Positions 1 through 5,788 of a stretch of DNA of 9,048 nucleotides are shown here, piece after piece. The stretch spans positions 1 to 9,048 of the forward strand of contig JAGAEH010000100.1 of the NCBI GenBank assembly GCA_017613225.1. Direction: 5' to 3'. A program made the translations under genes and the position numbers. The stretch comes from Lachnospiraceae bacterium (GTDB taxonomy: Bacteria > Bacillota > Clostridia > Lachnospirales > Lachnospiraceae). Each line of letters opens with the position of its first letter. Position 1 is the first letter of the stretch. The notes beneath the pieces are model-generated. The model made no database searches. It saw nothing but the letters and a program-made list of their open reading frames with translations, and was not told the origin of the DNA.

Positions 1-884
1 GCATGAAGTTCGGTATCCCGATGAGCATGCTGCCCGAAGCGAAGCCGTCCAGCGGCCTGTTTGGCGAGACCGATCCCGAGTGGTTCGGCGGCGCTATCAA
101 GATCACCGGCGATGCCGGCGACCAGCAGGCAGCTCTGTTCGGCCAGACCTGCTTCGAGCCCGGTATGGCGAAGAACACCTACGGCACTGGCTGCTTCATG
201 CTGATGAACATCGGCGAGAAGCCCATCTATCCTAACAACGGTCTGCTGACCACCATCGCATGGGGCCTTGACGGCAAGGTCGAGTATGCTTTGGAAGGTT
301 CCGTATTCGTAGCCGGCGCTGCCATTCAGTGGCTGCGTGACGAGATGAAGCTCGTTGATGCTTCCCCGGATTCCGAATACTTTGCCACCAAGGTGAAAGA
401 CACCAACGGCTGCTATGTCGTTCCTGCCTTCACCGGTCTGGGTGCTCCTTATTGGGATCCTTATGCCCGCGGCGCCATCACCGGCCTTACCCGCGGCGTG
501 AACAAGGCACATGTCATCCGCGCTACTCTGGAGTCTCTGGCATTCCAGACCAACGATGTGCTGGCGGCTATGGAAGAGGGTTCCGGCGTCAAGCTGAACG
601 CTCTGAAGGTCGACGGCGGTGCCTGCAAGAACAACTTCCTGATGCAGTTCCAGTCTGACATCATCAACGCTCCGGTACATCGTCCTGTCTGCGTTGAGAC
701 CACCGCTATGGGCGCTTCCTATCTGGCAGGCCTGGCAGTTGGCTATTGGAACGGCAAGGAAGACGTTATCAAGAACTGGGCCATCGACAAAGAGTTCGAG
801 CCGGCCATGGACGACGAGACCAGAGCGAAAGAGATCAAGGGCTGGAAGCAGGCCGTCAACGCCGTTCTGGGCTGGGCGAAATAA
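1..884 (+). CDS. glpK: Glycerol kinase, C-terminal part (5' end outside window)
   Basis: Glycerol kinase phosphorylates glycerol with ATP to sn-glycerol-3-phosphate in the cytoplasm, trapping glycerol brought in by GlpF. The frame is open from the left edge; the first ATG (position 3) is internal, not the start. The visible 293 residues hold the FGGY-family core: a GDAGDQQAALFGQ segment whose second Asp (residue 40 here) matches the catalytic base of E. coli GlpK (Asp246 region), then KNTYGTGCFMLMN, then the C-terminal FGGY signature around GLTRGVNKAHVIRATLES, and a DGGACKNNFLMQ nucleotide-binding loop. By alignment from memory with E. coli GlpK (about 500 residues), some 205 N-terminal residues lie upstream. 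The C-terminus ends normally at TAA 882-884. It is the first visible gene of a co-oriented glp cluster. Identification is very secure; only the start is unknown. Confidence 0.97.
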   Translation, partial: MKFGIPMSMLPEAKPSSGLFGETDPEWFGGAIKITGDAGDQQAALFGQTCFEPGMAKNTYGTGCFMLMNIGEKPIYPNNGLLTTIAWGLDGKVEYALEGSVFVAGAAIQWLRDEMKLVDASPDSEYFATKVKDTNGCYVVPAFTGLGAPYWDPYARGAITGLTRGVNKAHVIRATLESLAFQTNDVLAAMEEGSGVKLNALKVDGGACKNNFLMQFQSDIINAPVHRPVCVETTAMGASYLAGLAVGYWNGKEDVIKNWAIDKEFEPAMDDETRAKEIKGWKQAVNAVLGWAK

Positions 885-909
885 GTCCGCGGTTTTTGAA
901 TCGAAACTC

Positions 910-970
910 CCGGCTTAATGCCGGATCCCCTTAATGGGATGCTCCCCGTCCCGCCCGTAAAACGGCGGGA
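910..970 (+). other. Three tandem hairpins in the glpK-glpF gap
   Basis: Three small stem-loops lie one after another in the 128-base gap. The first pairs CCGGC (910-914) with GCCGG (920-924) around a TTAAT loop. The second pairs ATCCC (925-929) with GGGAT (936-940) around CTTAAT. The third pairs TCCCGCC (949-955) with GGCGGGA (964-970). None is followed by a T-run on the + strand; what follows is A-rich. They are therefore unlikely to be intrinsic terminators, and more likely affect mRNA processing or stability, so that glpF is expressed differently from glpK. Pairing is seen directly; the role is inference. Confidence 0.4.
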
Positions 971-979
971 TGAGATAAT
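971..979 (+). promoter_or_regulatory. Possible extended -10 element for glpF (weak)
   Basis: TGAGATAAT at 971-979 fits the extended -10 pattern TGnTATAAT except for one base in the hexamer. No convincing -35 hexamer is present 17 bases upstream, where the sequence is part of a GC hairpin. It could give glpF some transcription independent of glpK, but a chance match is quite possible. Confidence 0.2.
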
Positions 980-1012
980 CAAAAAAAACAAAGAAAGAAA
1001 GAGGGTATTATC

Positions 1013-1741
1013 ATGAGTCTTTGGGTAAGAGCACTTAGTGAGTTCCTTGGCACCGCAATGCTTATCCTGCTCGGCGACGGCGTTGTAGCCAACGTTACGC
1101 TGAACAAGTCCGGCATGAAGGGCGCTGGTTCCATCCAGATCACTATTGCCTGGGGTCTTGCAGTTCTGATGCCTGTCATCTGCTTCGGCGCAGTTGGCGG
1201 CGCACACTTCAACCCCGCAGTTTCCATCGGTCTTGCCGTAGCCGGCAAGTTCGCATGGGGCGATGTTCCGCTTTACATTGTTGCTCAGGTTTTGGGCGGC
1301 ATCCTTGGCGGTCTTATCGTTTACCTGTTCTTCAAGGATCAGTTCGATGCCACTGAAGATCCCGGCACCAAGCTGGGCGTCTTCTCCACCGGCCCTTCCG
1401 TGAAGCACACCGCTGTCAACTTCTTCTGCGAAGTTGTTGGCACCTTCGTCCTGGTATTCGTCATCCTGATGAACCGCAACGCCGAAGCTGGTGCTGTTGG
1501 TGTTGGCAACCTGTTCGTGTTCGGTCTGATCGTTTCCATCGGTATGTCCTTAGGCGGCACCACCGGTTACGCTATCAACTCCGCACGTGACGCTGGTCCT
1601 CGTATTGCCCACATGATCGTTCTGCCTAAGGATGATCACAACTGGTCCTACGGCTGGATCCCGGTTGTCGCTCCTATCTGCGGTGGTATCCTGGCCGCTC
1701 TGCTGTGGCTGGTACTGAAGACCCCGATGCAGTTAGGTTGA
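1013..1741 (+). CDS. glpF: Glycerol uptake facilitator, aquaglyceroporin family
   Basis: A 242-residue MIP-family channel for facilitated entry of glycerol across the cytoplasmic membrane. The start at 1013 is preceded by a purine-rich stretch and GAGGG at 1001-1005, a good distance for a ribosome site. The length and the hydrophobic pattern fit six membrane helices plus two half-helices. The first signature is canonical (HFNPAVS, Asn67-Pro68-Ala69). The second is NSARD (Asn189-Ser190-Ala191-Arg192), so the usual Pro is Ser. The selectivity-filter positions, matched to E. coli GlpF, read Trp47, Gly177, Tyr186, Arg192, a glycerol-type filter with Tyr in place of Phe200. It lies between glpK and the dehydrogenase genes, which supports glycerol as the substrate. 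Function is confident; the effect of the altered NPA box is unknown. Confidence 0.95.
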   Translation: MSLWVRALSEFLGTAMLILLGDGVVANVTLNKSGMKGAGSIQITIAWGLAVLMPVICFGAVGGAHFNPAVSIGLAVAGKFAWGDVPLYIVAQVLGGILGGLIVYLFFKDQFDATEDPGTKLGVFSTGPSVKHTAVNFFCEVVGTFVLVFVILMNRNAEAGAVGVGNLFVFGLIVSIGMSLGGTTGYAINSARDAGPRIAHMIVLPKDDHNWSYGWIPVVAPICGGILAALLWLVLKTPMQLG

Positions 1742-1782
1742 TTATCTTAGATCAAAAAACGGTAGGTAATCAAATCTGAACC

Positions 1783-1830
1783 GGGGGCCGTCTTGGGGGA
1801 CTTCGTCCTCGCAAGGCGGCCCCTTTCAAT
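1783..1830 (+). terminator. Long GC hairpin, likely leaky terminator or attenuator between glpF and the dehydrogenase
   Basis: GGGGCCGTCTTG (1784-1795) pairs with CAAGGCGGCCCC (1812-1823), with one G-T pair. The stem continues with GGGGAC (1796-1801) against GTCCTC (1805-1810), after a one-base bulge, up to a three-base TTC tip. The stem is followed by TTTCAATTGCTT, a short and interrupted T-tract. This is the most stable structure in the operon. Because the downstream genes belong to the same pathway and have no clear promoter of their own here, partial termination or protection of the upstream mRNA end is likelier than full termination. Confidence 0.6.
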
Positions 1831-1855
1831 TGCTTAGAAAACGAGAGGTATTCAG

Positions 1856-3310
1856 ATGTATGATGTGATCATCATCGGCGGCGGTGTTGTCGGCTGCGCG
1901 ATCGCGAGAGAGCTGACCCGTTACAAAGGAAAGATACTGCTGCTGGAAAAATCCAATGATATCTGCAATGGACAGAGCAAGGCCAACACGGCCATCATCC
2001 ATGGCGGCTACGACTGCAAGCCCAACACCCTGAAGGCAAAGTTCAACGTACTGGGCAACGCCATGTTCGACAAGATCCACGAGGAACTGGACGTTCCGAT
2101 CCAGTGGAATACGTCCCTGGTCGTATCTTTCAGCATGGACGATCATCCGGCTCTGGTGAAGCTGCTGGAGCAGGGCAAGCAGAACGGCTGCCGCGGCGAG
2201 CTCCGCATCATCGATGAGAAAGAGCTGCGGGAGCGCGAACCCAACGTGGGCAGCACTGCCTGCGAGGCTCTGCTGGTCGGTTCCGGCGGCATCGTCTGCC
2301 CTTACGAAATGACGACGGCTTTCGCCGAGAACGCTGCCATGAACGGCGCCGAATTCCTCCGCAATGCGGAAGTGGAGAAGCTTGTCAAGCTGGAGAACGG
2401 CAACTGGAAAGTCATCTCCACCATCGGAAGCTTTGAGACCCGCGTGGTCGTGAACGCCGCCGGCATCTATTCCGACGTGTTCAACAACATGGTCTCCGAG
2501 CACAAGGTCCACATCCATGCCCGCCGCGGCGAGTATTATATTCTGGACAAGAAATACAAGGACAAATTCCACGCCGCCATGTTCCAGCTGCCCACCAAGA
2601 TGGGCAAGGGCATCCTGGTAGCTCCCACCGTAGACGGCACCGTACTGGTAGGCCCTACGGCGGAGGACATCGATGATAAGGAAGATAAGCGCACCACGGC
2701 ATTCGGCCTGGCCAAGTCTCTGCGCGAGGCCACCAGGACCTGGGAGAACATCCCTACCCGTGCCTTCATCACCACCTTCTCCGGCCTGCGTGCCACCGGT
2801 GATACCGGCGACTTCGTCCTGGGCGAGCCCGATGACGCTCCCGGTTTCTTCAACTGCTGCGCGGTGGAATCTCCCGGCCTGACTTCCTCCCCTGCCATCG
2901 CGGACTGGATGTCCAAGGAGATCGCTGCCAAGCTGAACCTGGAGAAGAATCCTGACTTCAACCCGATCCGCAAGGCCATCCCGAAGTTCCGTGAGATGAC
3001 TGAGGAAGAGCGCGAGGCAGCCATTGCCGAAAACCCTGACTTTGCGAGAGTGGTCTGCCGCTGCGAGACCGTCACCGAGGCCGAGATCCGCGAAGCGATC
3101 CGCCGCCCGGTGGGCGCCCTCGACGTGGACGGCATCAAGCGCCGCACCAGAGCCGGCATGGGCCGGTGCCAGGCGGGCTTCTGCACACCTCGCACGGTGG
3201 AGATCCTGGCGGAAGAGCTGGGCATTTCCCCTCTGGAAGTCACCAAGTTCGGAGGTAATTCCAAACTTTTGGACAGCTACCTCTTTGAGGAGGGCAAGGA
3301 CAATGCGTAA
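1856..3310 (+). CDS. glpA: Glycerol-3-phosphate dehydrogenase, anaerobic-type FAD/[2Fe-2S] subunit (GlpA-like)
   Basis: A 484-residue flavoprotein expected to oxidise sn-glycerol-3-phosphate to dihydroxyacetone phosphate. The start at 1856 follows GAGAGG (1843-1848) at proper spacing. Residues 4-32 form the FAD-binding Rossmann strand with GGGVVG (8-13) and an acidic end to strand 2 (LLLEK). The DAO-family fold continues to about residue 360 (AGIYSD and FSGLRATGD segments). The C-terminus (about 395-465) is a BFD-like [2Fe-2S] domain with Cys401 and Cys403 (CRC) and Cys438 and Cys443 (GRCQAGFC). E. coli GlpA has the same two-part plan but is somewhat longer. Related DAO plus BFD proteins such as LhgO-type 2-hydroxyglutarate oxidases exist, but the glpKF neighbourhood favours glycerol-3-phosphate. 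It overlaps the next gene by 8 bases. Confidence 0.88.
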   Translation: MYDVIIIGGGVVGCAIARELTRYKGKILLLEKSNDICNGQSKANTAIIHGGYDCKPNTLKAKFNVLGNAMFDKIHEELDVPIQWNTSLVVSFSMDDHPALVKLLEQGKQNGCRGELRIIDEKELREREPNVGSTACEALLVGSGGIVCPYEMTTAFAENAAMNGAEFLRNAEVEKLVKLENGNWKVISTIGSFETRVVVNAAGIYSDVFNNMVSEHKVHIHARRGEYYILDKKYKDKFHAAMFQLPTKMGKGILVAPTVDGTVLVGPTAEDIDDKEDKRTTAFGLAKSLREATRTWENIPTRAFITTFSGLRATGDTGDFVLGEPDDAPGFFNCCAVESPGLTSSPAIADWMSKEIAAKLNLEKNPDFNPIRKAIPKFREMTEEEREAAIAENPDFARVVCRCETVTEAEIREAIRRPVGALDVDGIKRRTRAGMGRCQAGFCTPRTVEILAEELGISPLEVTKFGGNSKLLDSYLFEEGKDNA

Positions 3311-4568
3311 TGTAGATATTCTTATCATCGGCGGCGGGCCTGCCGGCCTGGCTGCAGCAGTCGGCGCTTACGAAGCCGGCGCGAGGGACATCCTGATCCT
3401 GGACCGCGAAGAGCGTCTGGGCGGTATCCTGAAGCAGTGCATCCACAACGGTTTCGGCCTGCACACGTTCAAAGAAGAGCTGACCGGCCCCGAGTACGCG
3501 GAGCGCTTTATCGAAAAGGTGCTGGAGTACAAGATCCCTTATCAGTGTAACAGCATGGTCATCAACGTCACTGCCGACAAGGTAGTCACCTGTGTGTCCA
3601 AGGAGTTCGGCCTGGAGAACATCAAGGCCAACGCCGTGATCCTCTGCATGGGCTGCCGTGAGCGCCCCCGCGGATCCCTGGCCACGCCCGGCGAGCGCTG
3701 CACCGGTATCTTTACCGCCGGTACCGCGCAGAAATTCACCAACCTGGAAGGCATCATGCCTGGTAAGGAAGTGGTCATCCTGGGTTCCGGCGACATCGGC
3801 CTGATCATGGCCCGCCGCATGACTTTCCTGGGCGCCAAGGTCCATGCCTGCGTAGAGCTGATGCCCTACTCCAGCGGCCTGAAGCGTAACATCGTGCAGT
3901 GCCTGGACGACTACGGCATTCCGCTGCTGCTGTCCCACACTGTCACCGACATCCACGGCAAGGAGCGCCTGGAGGGCGTCACCGTGGCGGAAGTCGGCCC
4001 CGACTTAAAGCCCATCGAAGGCACGGAGAAATACTTCCCCTGCGATACGCTGCTGCTTTCGGTCGGCCTGATCCCCGAAAACGAGCTGTCCGAGATGGCG
4101 GGCGTCAAGATCGCCCCTACCACCTCCGGCGCCGTTGTGGATGAGCAGCTGCAGACCTCCGTGCCCGGCATCTTCTCCGCCGGCAACGTGCTGCACGTGC
4201 ACGACCTGGTGGACTTCGTGTCCGAAGAGGCCATCAAGGCCGGCGCCAATGCCTGGGCCTACGTTCAGGGCAAGCTGCCTGAGCCCGGCCGCATGGTGCC
4301 CGTCAACATGGGCTTCGGCGTAGGCGGCATCGTTCCGCAGTACGTCTCCGACAAGGCTGAGGGAGTCATCAACTTCATGTTCCGCCCCCGCAACGTCTAC
4401 CGCGGCGCCAGAGTCATCGTCGAGATCGACGGTAATCCGGTGCTGAACAAGAAGACCCTGATCCTCGCCCCCGGCGAGATGGTCAACCTGGACATCCCTG
4501 TGGAGAAGCTGGTCGGACTGGACAAGGCCGAAGCTATTAACGTAAGAATCGAGGTGCCGGAAGCATGA
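3303..4568 (+). CDS. FAD/NAD(P)-binding oxidoreductase, GlpB-like partner of the dehydrogenase
   Basis: A 421-residue pyridine nucleotide-disulfide-type flavoprotein. The ATG at 3303 overlaps the end of the previous gene by 8 bases and is preceded by GAGGAGGG at 3287-3294. The frame is open further upstream (from 3024), but that part is merely another reading of the dehydrogenase's BFD domain. An N-terminal FAD motif GGGPAG (10-15) is followed by Cys115 and Cys118 in a CMGCRERPRG segment. A second dinucleotide-binding motif GSGDIG starts at Gly161, and a late FAD-contact segment FSAGNVLHVHDL follows. About 100 residues follow that segment. Position and overlap suggest a complex with GlpA, moving electrons between flavins and NAD or another carrier. 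It is not closely like E. coli GlpB in sequence as far as I can judge, so the role is inferred from context. Confidence 0.85.
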   Translation: MRNVDILIIGGGPAGLAAAVGAYEAGARDILILDREERLGGILKQCIHNGFGLHTFKEELTGPEYAERFIEKVLEYKIPYQCNSMVINVTADKVVTCVSKEFGLENIKANAVILCMGCRERPRGSLATPGERCTGIFTAGTAQKFTNLEGIMPGKEVVILGSGDIGLIMARRMTFLGAKVHACVELMPYSSGLKRNIVQCLDDYGIPLLLSHTVTDIHGKERLEGVTVAEVGPDLKPIEGTEKYFPCDTLLLSVGLIPENELSEMAGVKIAPTTSGAVVDEQLQTSVPGIFSAGNVLHVHDLVDFVSEEAIKAGANAWAYVQGKLPEPGRMVPVNMGFGVGGIVPQYVSDKAEGVINFMFRPRNVYRGARVIVEIDGNPVLNKKTLILAPGEMVNLDIPVEKLVGLDKAEAINVRIEVPEA

Positions 4569-4918
4569 AATATGAATTGACCTGCATCAATTGCCCCATC
4601 GGCTGCCGTATTACGGCAGACTATGACGGAAATGAAGTAACCAACATCGAGGGGTACACCTGCAAGCGCGGCCTGGACTATGCCAAGACGGAGATCACCG
4701 ATCCCACCCGCATGGTCACCGCCCTTGTAAACGTCGAGGGGACCCATGTACCGCTCTCTGTCAAGACCCGCTCTGCCATCCGCAAACCGCTGGTCTTCGA
4801 CGTGCTTGCCAAGATCCGTGAGACCAAGATCGTGCCGCCGGTCCGCATCGGCGACGTGATCATTCCCGATGTCTGCGGCTCCGGCGTGGACGTCATCGCC
4901 ACCGAGAACGTGGGCTGA
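4565..4918 (+). CDS. DUF1667 small cysteine-motif protein, probable iron-sulfur subunit of the dehydrogenase complex
   Basis: A 117-residue protein whose ATG lies in an ATGA overlap with the previous stop, with GAGGTG at 4551-4556 as ribosome site. Cysteines 7, 10 and 14 form CxxCxxxC (TCINCPIGC) and Cys33 follows in GYTCKRG. This spacing resembles the N-terminal [4Fe-4S] loop of molybdopterin oxidoreductases, although no molybdopterin domain is present. A fifth Cys (104) lies in PDVCGSG near the end. It matches the DUF1667 family as I know it, typically found beside FAD-dependent oxidoreductases of glycerol-3-phosphate operons. No signal peptide or membrane segment is seen, so it is probably cytoplasmic. 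Cluster binding and an electron-transfer role are inference. It is the last gene before the operon terminator. Confidence 0.85.
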   Translation: MKYELTCINCPIGCRITADYDGNEVTNIEGYTCKRGLDYAKTEITDPTRMVTALVNVEGTHVPLSVKTRSAIRKPLVFDVLAKIRETKIVPPVRIGDVIIPDVCGSGVDVIATENVG

Positions 4919-4957
4919 CCGCAGACAGCGGACAGAACGCAGCACAGAAGAGCACTC

Positions 4958-4996
4958 AAAAAGGGGGCTGCCGCTTTTCGCGGCAGCCTCTTTTCC
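4958..4996 (+). terminator. Intrinsic terminator of the glp operon
   Basis: GGCTGCCGC (4966-4974) pairs perfectly with GCGGCAGCC (4980-4988) around a TTTTC loop. The stem can extend outward through G-T and G-C pairs to an A-run (4958-4962) opposite the T-run TCTTTTCC. This is a textbook rho-independent terminator and separates the glp genes from the ABC transporter unit. Confidence 0.9.
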
Positions 4997-5024
4997 ATGT
5001 CCGGAGCCCGGCCGCATCTTTTCC

Positions 5025-5053
5025 TTGTCCTTTCGGCCTCTTTCGTGTATTAT
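5025..5053 (+). promoter_or_regulatory. Probable sigma-A type promoter for the ABC transporter pair
   Basis: TTGTCC (5025-5030) and TATTAT (5048-5053) are separated by exactly 17 bases and match the -35 and -10 consensus at four and five of six positions. Transcription would begin near 5060, leaving a leader of about 20 bases before the ATG at 5083. A second possible -10 (TACAAT, 5067-5072) has no fitting -35 and overlaps the ribosome site. The position directly after a strong terminator supports the call. Confidence 0.6.
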
Positions 5054-5082
5054 TGTAAAGATGTGATACAATGGAGGCTGAA

Positions 5083-5787
5083 ATGTCTGAATTTGTCATT
5101 CTGGAGGATGTGCATAAGACCTACAAGATGGGCGAGGTCATCATTCCCGCGGTGAACGGGATGAGCTTTTCCATCGAAAAGGGGGAACTGGTGGTGATCG
5201 TCGGGCCCAGCGGGGCCGGCAAGACCACTGTGCTCAATATCCTCGGGGGCATGGACCGGGCCACTTCCGGCAAGGTGGTGGTGGATGGCAATGATATCAG
5301 CCGGTATTCGGACAAGAAGCTGATCGGCTACCGCCGGGACGACATCGGCTTTGTATTTCAGTTCTATAACCTGATCCAGAATCTGACGGCCAAGGAGAAC
5401 GTGGAGCTGGCCCTGCAGATCTGCAGGGATCCGCTGGACGCGGAGGAAGTGCTGGCCGAGGTGGGCCTCCAGGACCGCCTGGACAACTTCCCCTCCCAGC
5501 TTTCCGGCGGGGAACAGCAGCGGGTGGCCATCGCCCGGGCGCTGGCTAAGAACCCCAAGCTGCTGCTCTGCGATGAGCCCACCGGCGCGCTGGACTACCG
5601 CACCGGCAAGGCGATCCTGAAGCTTTTGCAGGACACCTGCCGCAGCCGGAACATGACCGTCATCATCATCACCCACAACCAGGCCATCACCCCCATCGCG
5701 GACCGTATCATCGAGATCAAAAGCGGCACCGTGGGGCGCGTCCGCCTGAACAAACACCCCAAAGACATAGACGAGATAGAATGGTAG
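5083..5787 (+). CDS. ABC transporter ATP-binding protein, MacB/LolD class
   Basis: A 234-residue cytoplasmic ATPase expected to drive the permease that follows. All nucleotide-binding motifs are intact: Walker A GPSGAGKT (41-48), Q-loop Gln93 in FQFYNL, signature LSGGEQQ (140-146), Walker B LLLCDEP with Glu165, D-loop ALD, and H-loop His198 (ITHN). The FQFYNL and TGALD segments are typical of the MacB/LolD/FtsE-like group, which pairs with FtsX-type permeases that work as mechanotransmitters or extractors rather than as classical pumps. I chose the ATG at 5083 because GGAGG (5073-5077) sits 5 bases before it; the in-frame ATG at 5071 overlaps that site and would add only MEAE. One base separates its stop from the next start. 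The substrate is not identifiable. Confidence 0.93.
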   Translation: MSEFVILEDVHKTYKMGEVIIPAVNGMSFSIEKGELVVIVGPSGAGKTTVLNILGGMDRATSGKVVVDGNDISRYSDKKLIGYRRDDIGFVFQFYNLIQNLTAKENVELALQICRDPLDAEEVLAEVGLQDRLDNFPSQLSGGEQQRVAIARALAKNPKLLLCDEPTGALDYRTGKAILKLLQDTCRSRNMTVIIITHNQAITPIADRIIEIKSGTVGRVRLNKHPKDIDEIEW

Positions 5788-5788
5788 A

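Noticed and set aside
949..970. The 7-base-pair hairpin as an intrinsic terminator after glpK
   Set aside because: No T-run follows on the + strand, and no suitable T-run exists on the minus-strand side either.
1738..1773. Inverted repeat TTGATTA (1738-1744) and TAATCAA (1767-1773) at the glpF stop codon
   Set aside because: It has only seven AT-rich pairs with a 22-base loop and overlaps the coding end. A chance match cannot be excluded and it fits no operator that I recognise.
3024..3302. Upstream in-frame extension of the GlpB-like gene to position 3024
   Set aside because: The extension is Arg/Ser/Ala-rich and overlaps the conserved BFD domain of the previous gene. The Rossmann fold begins right after the ATG at 3303, which has a good ribosome site.
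1826..3328. 500-codon open frame on the minus strand
   Set aside because: It lies exactly opposite the GlpA-like gene. That gene has FAD and iron-sulfur motifs and a ribosome site, whereas the minus frame has no recognisable domain. The length is explained by GC-rich third positions.
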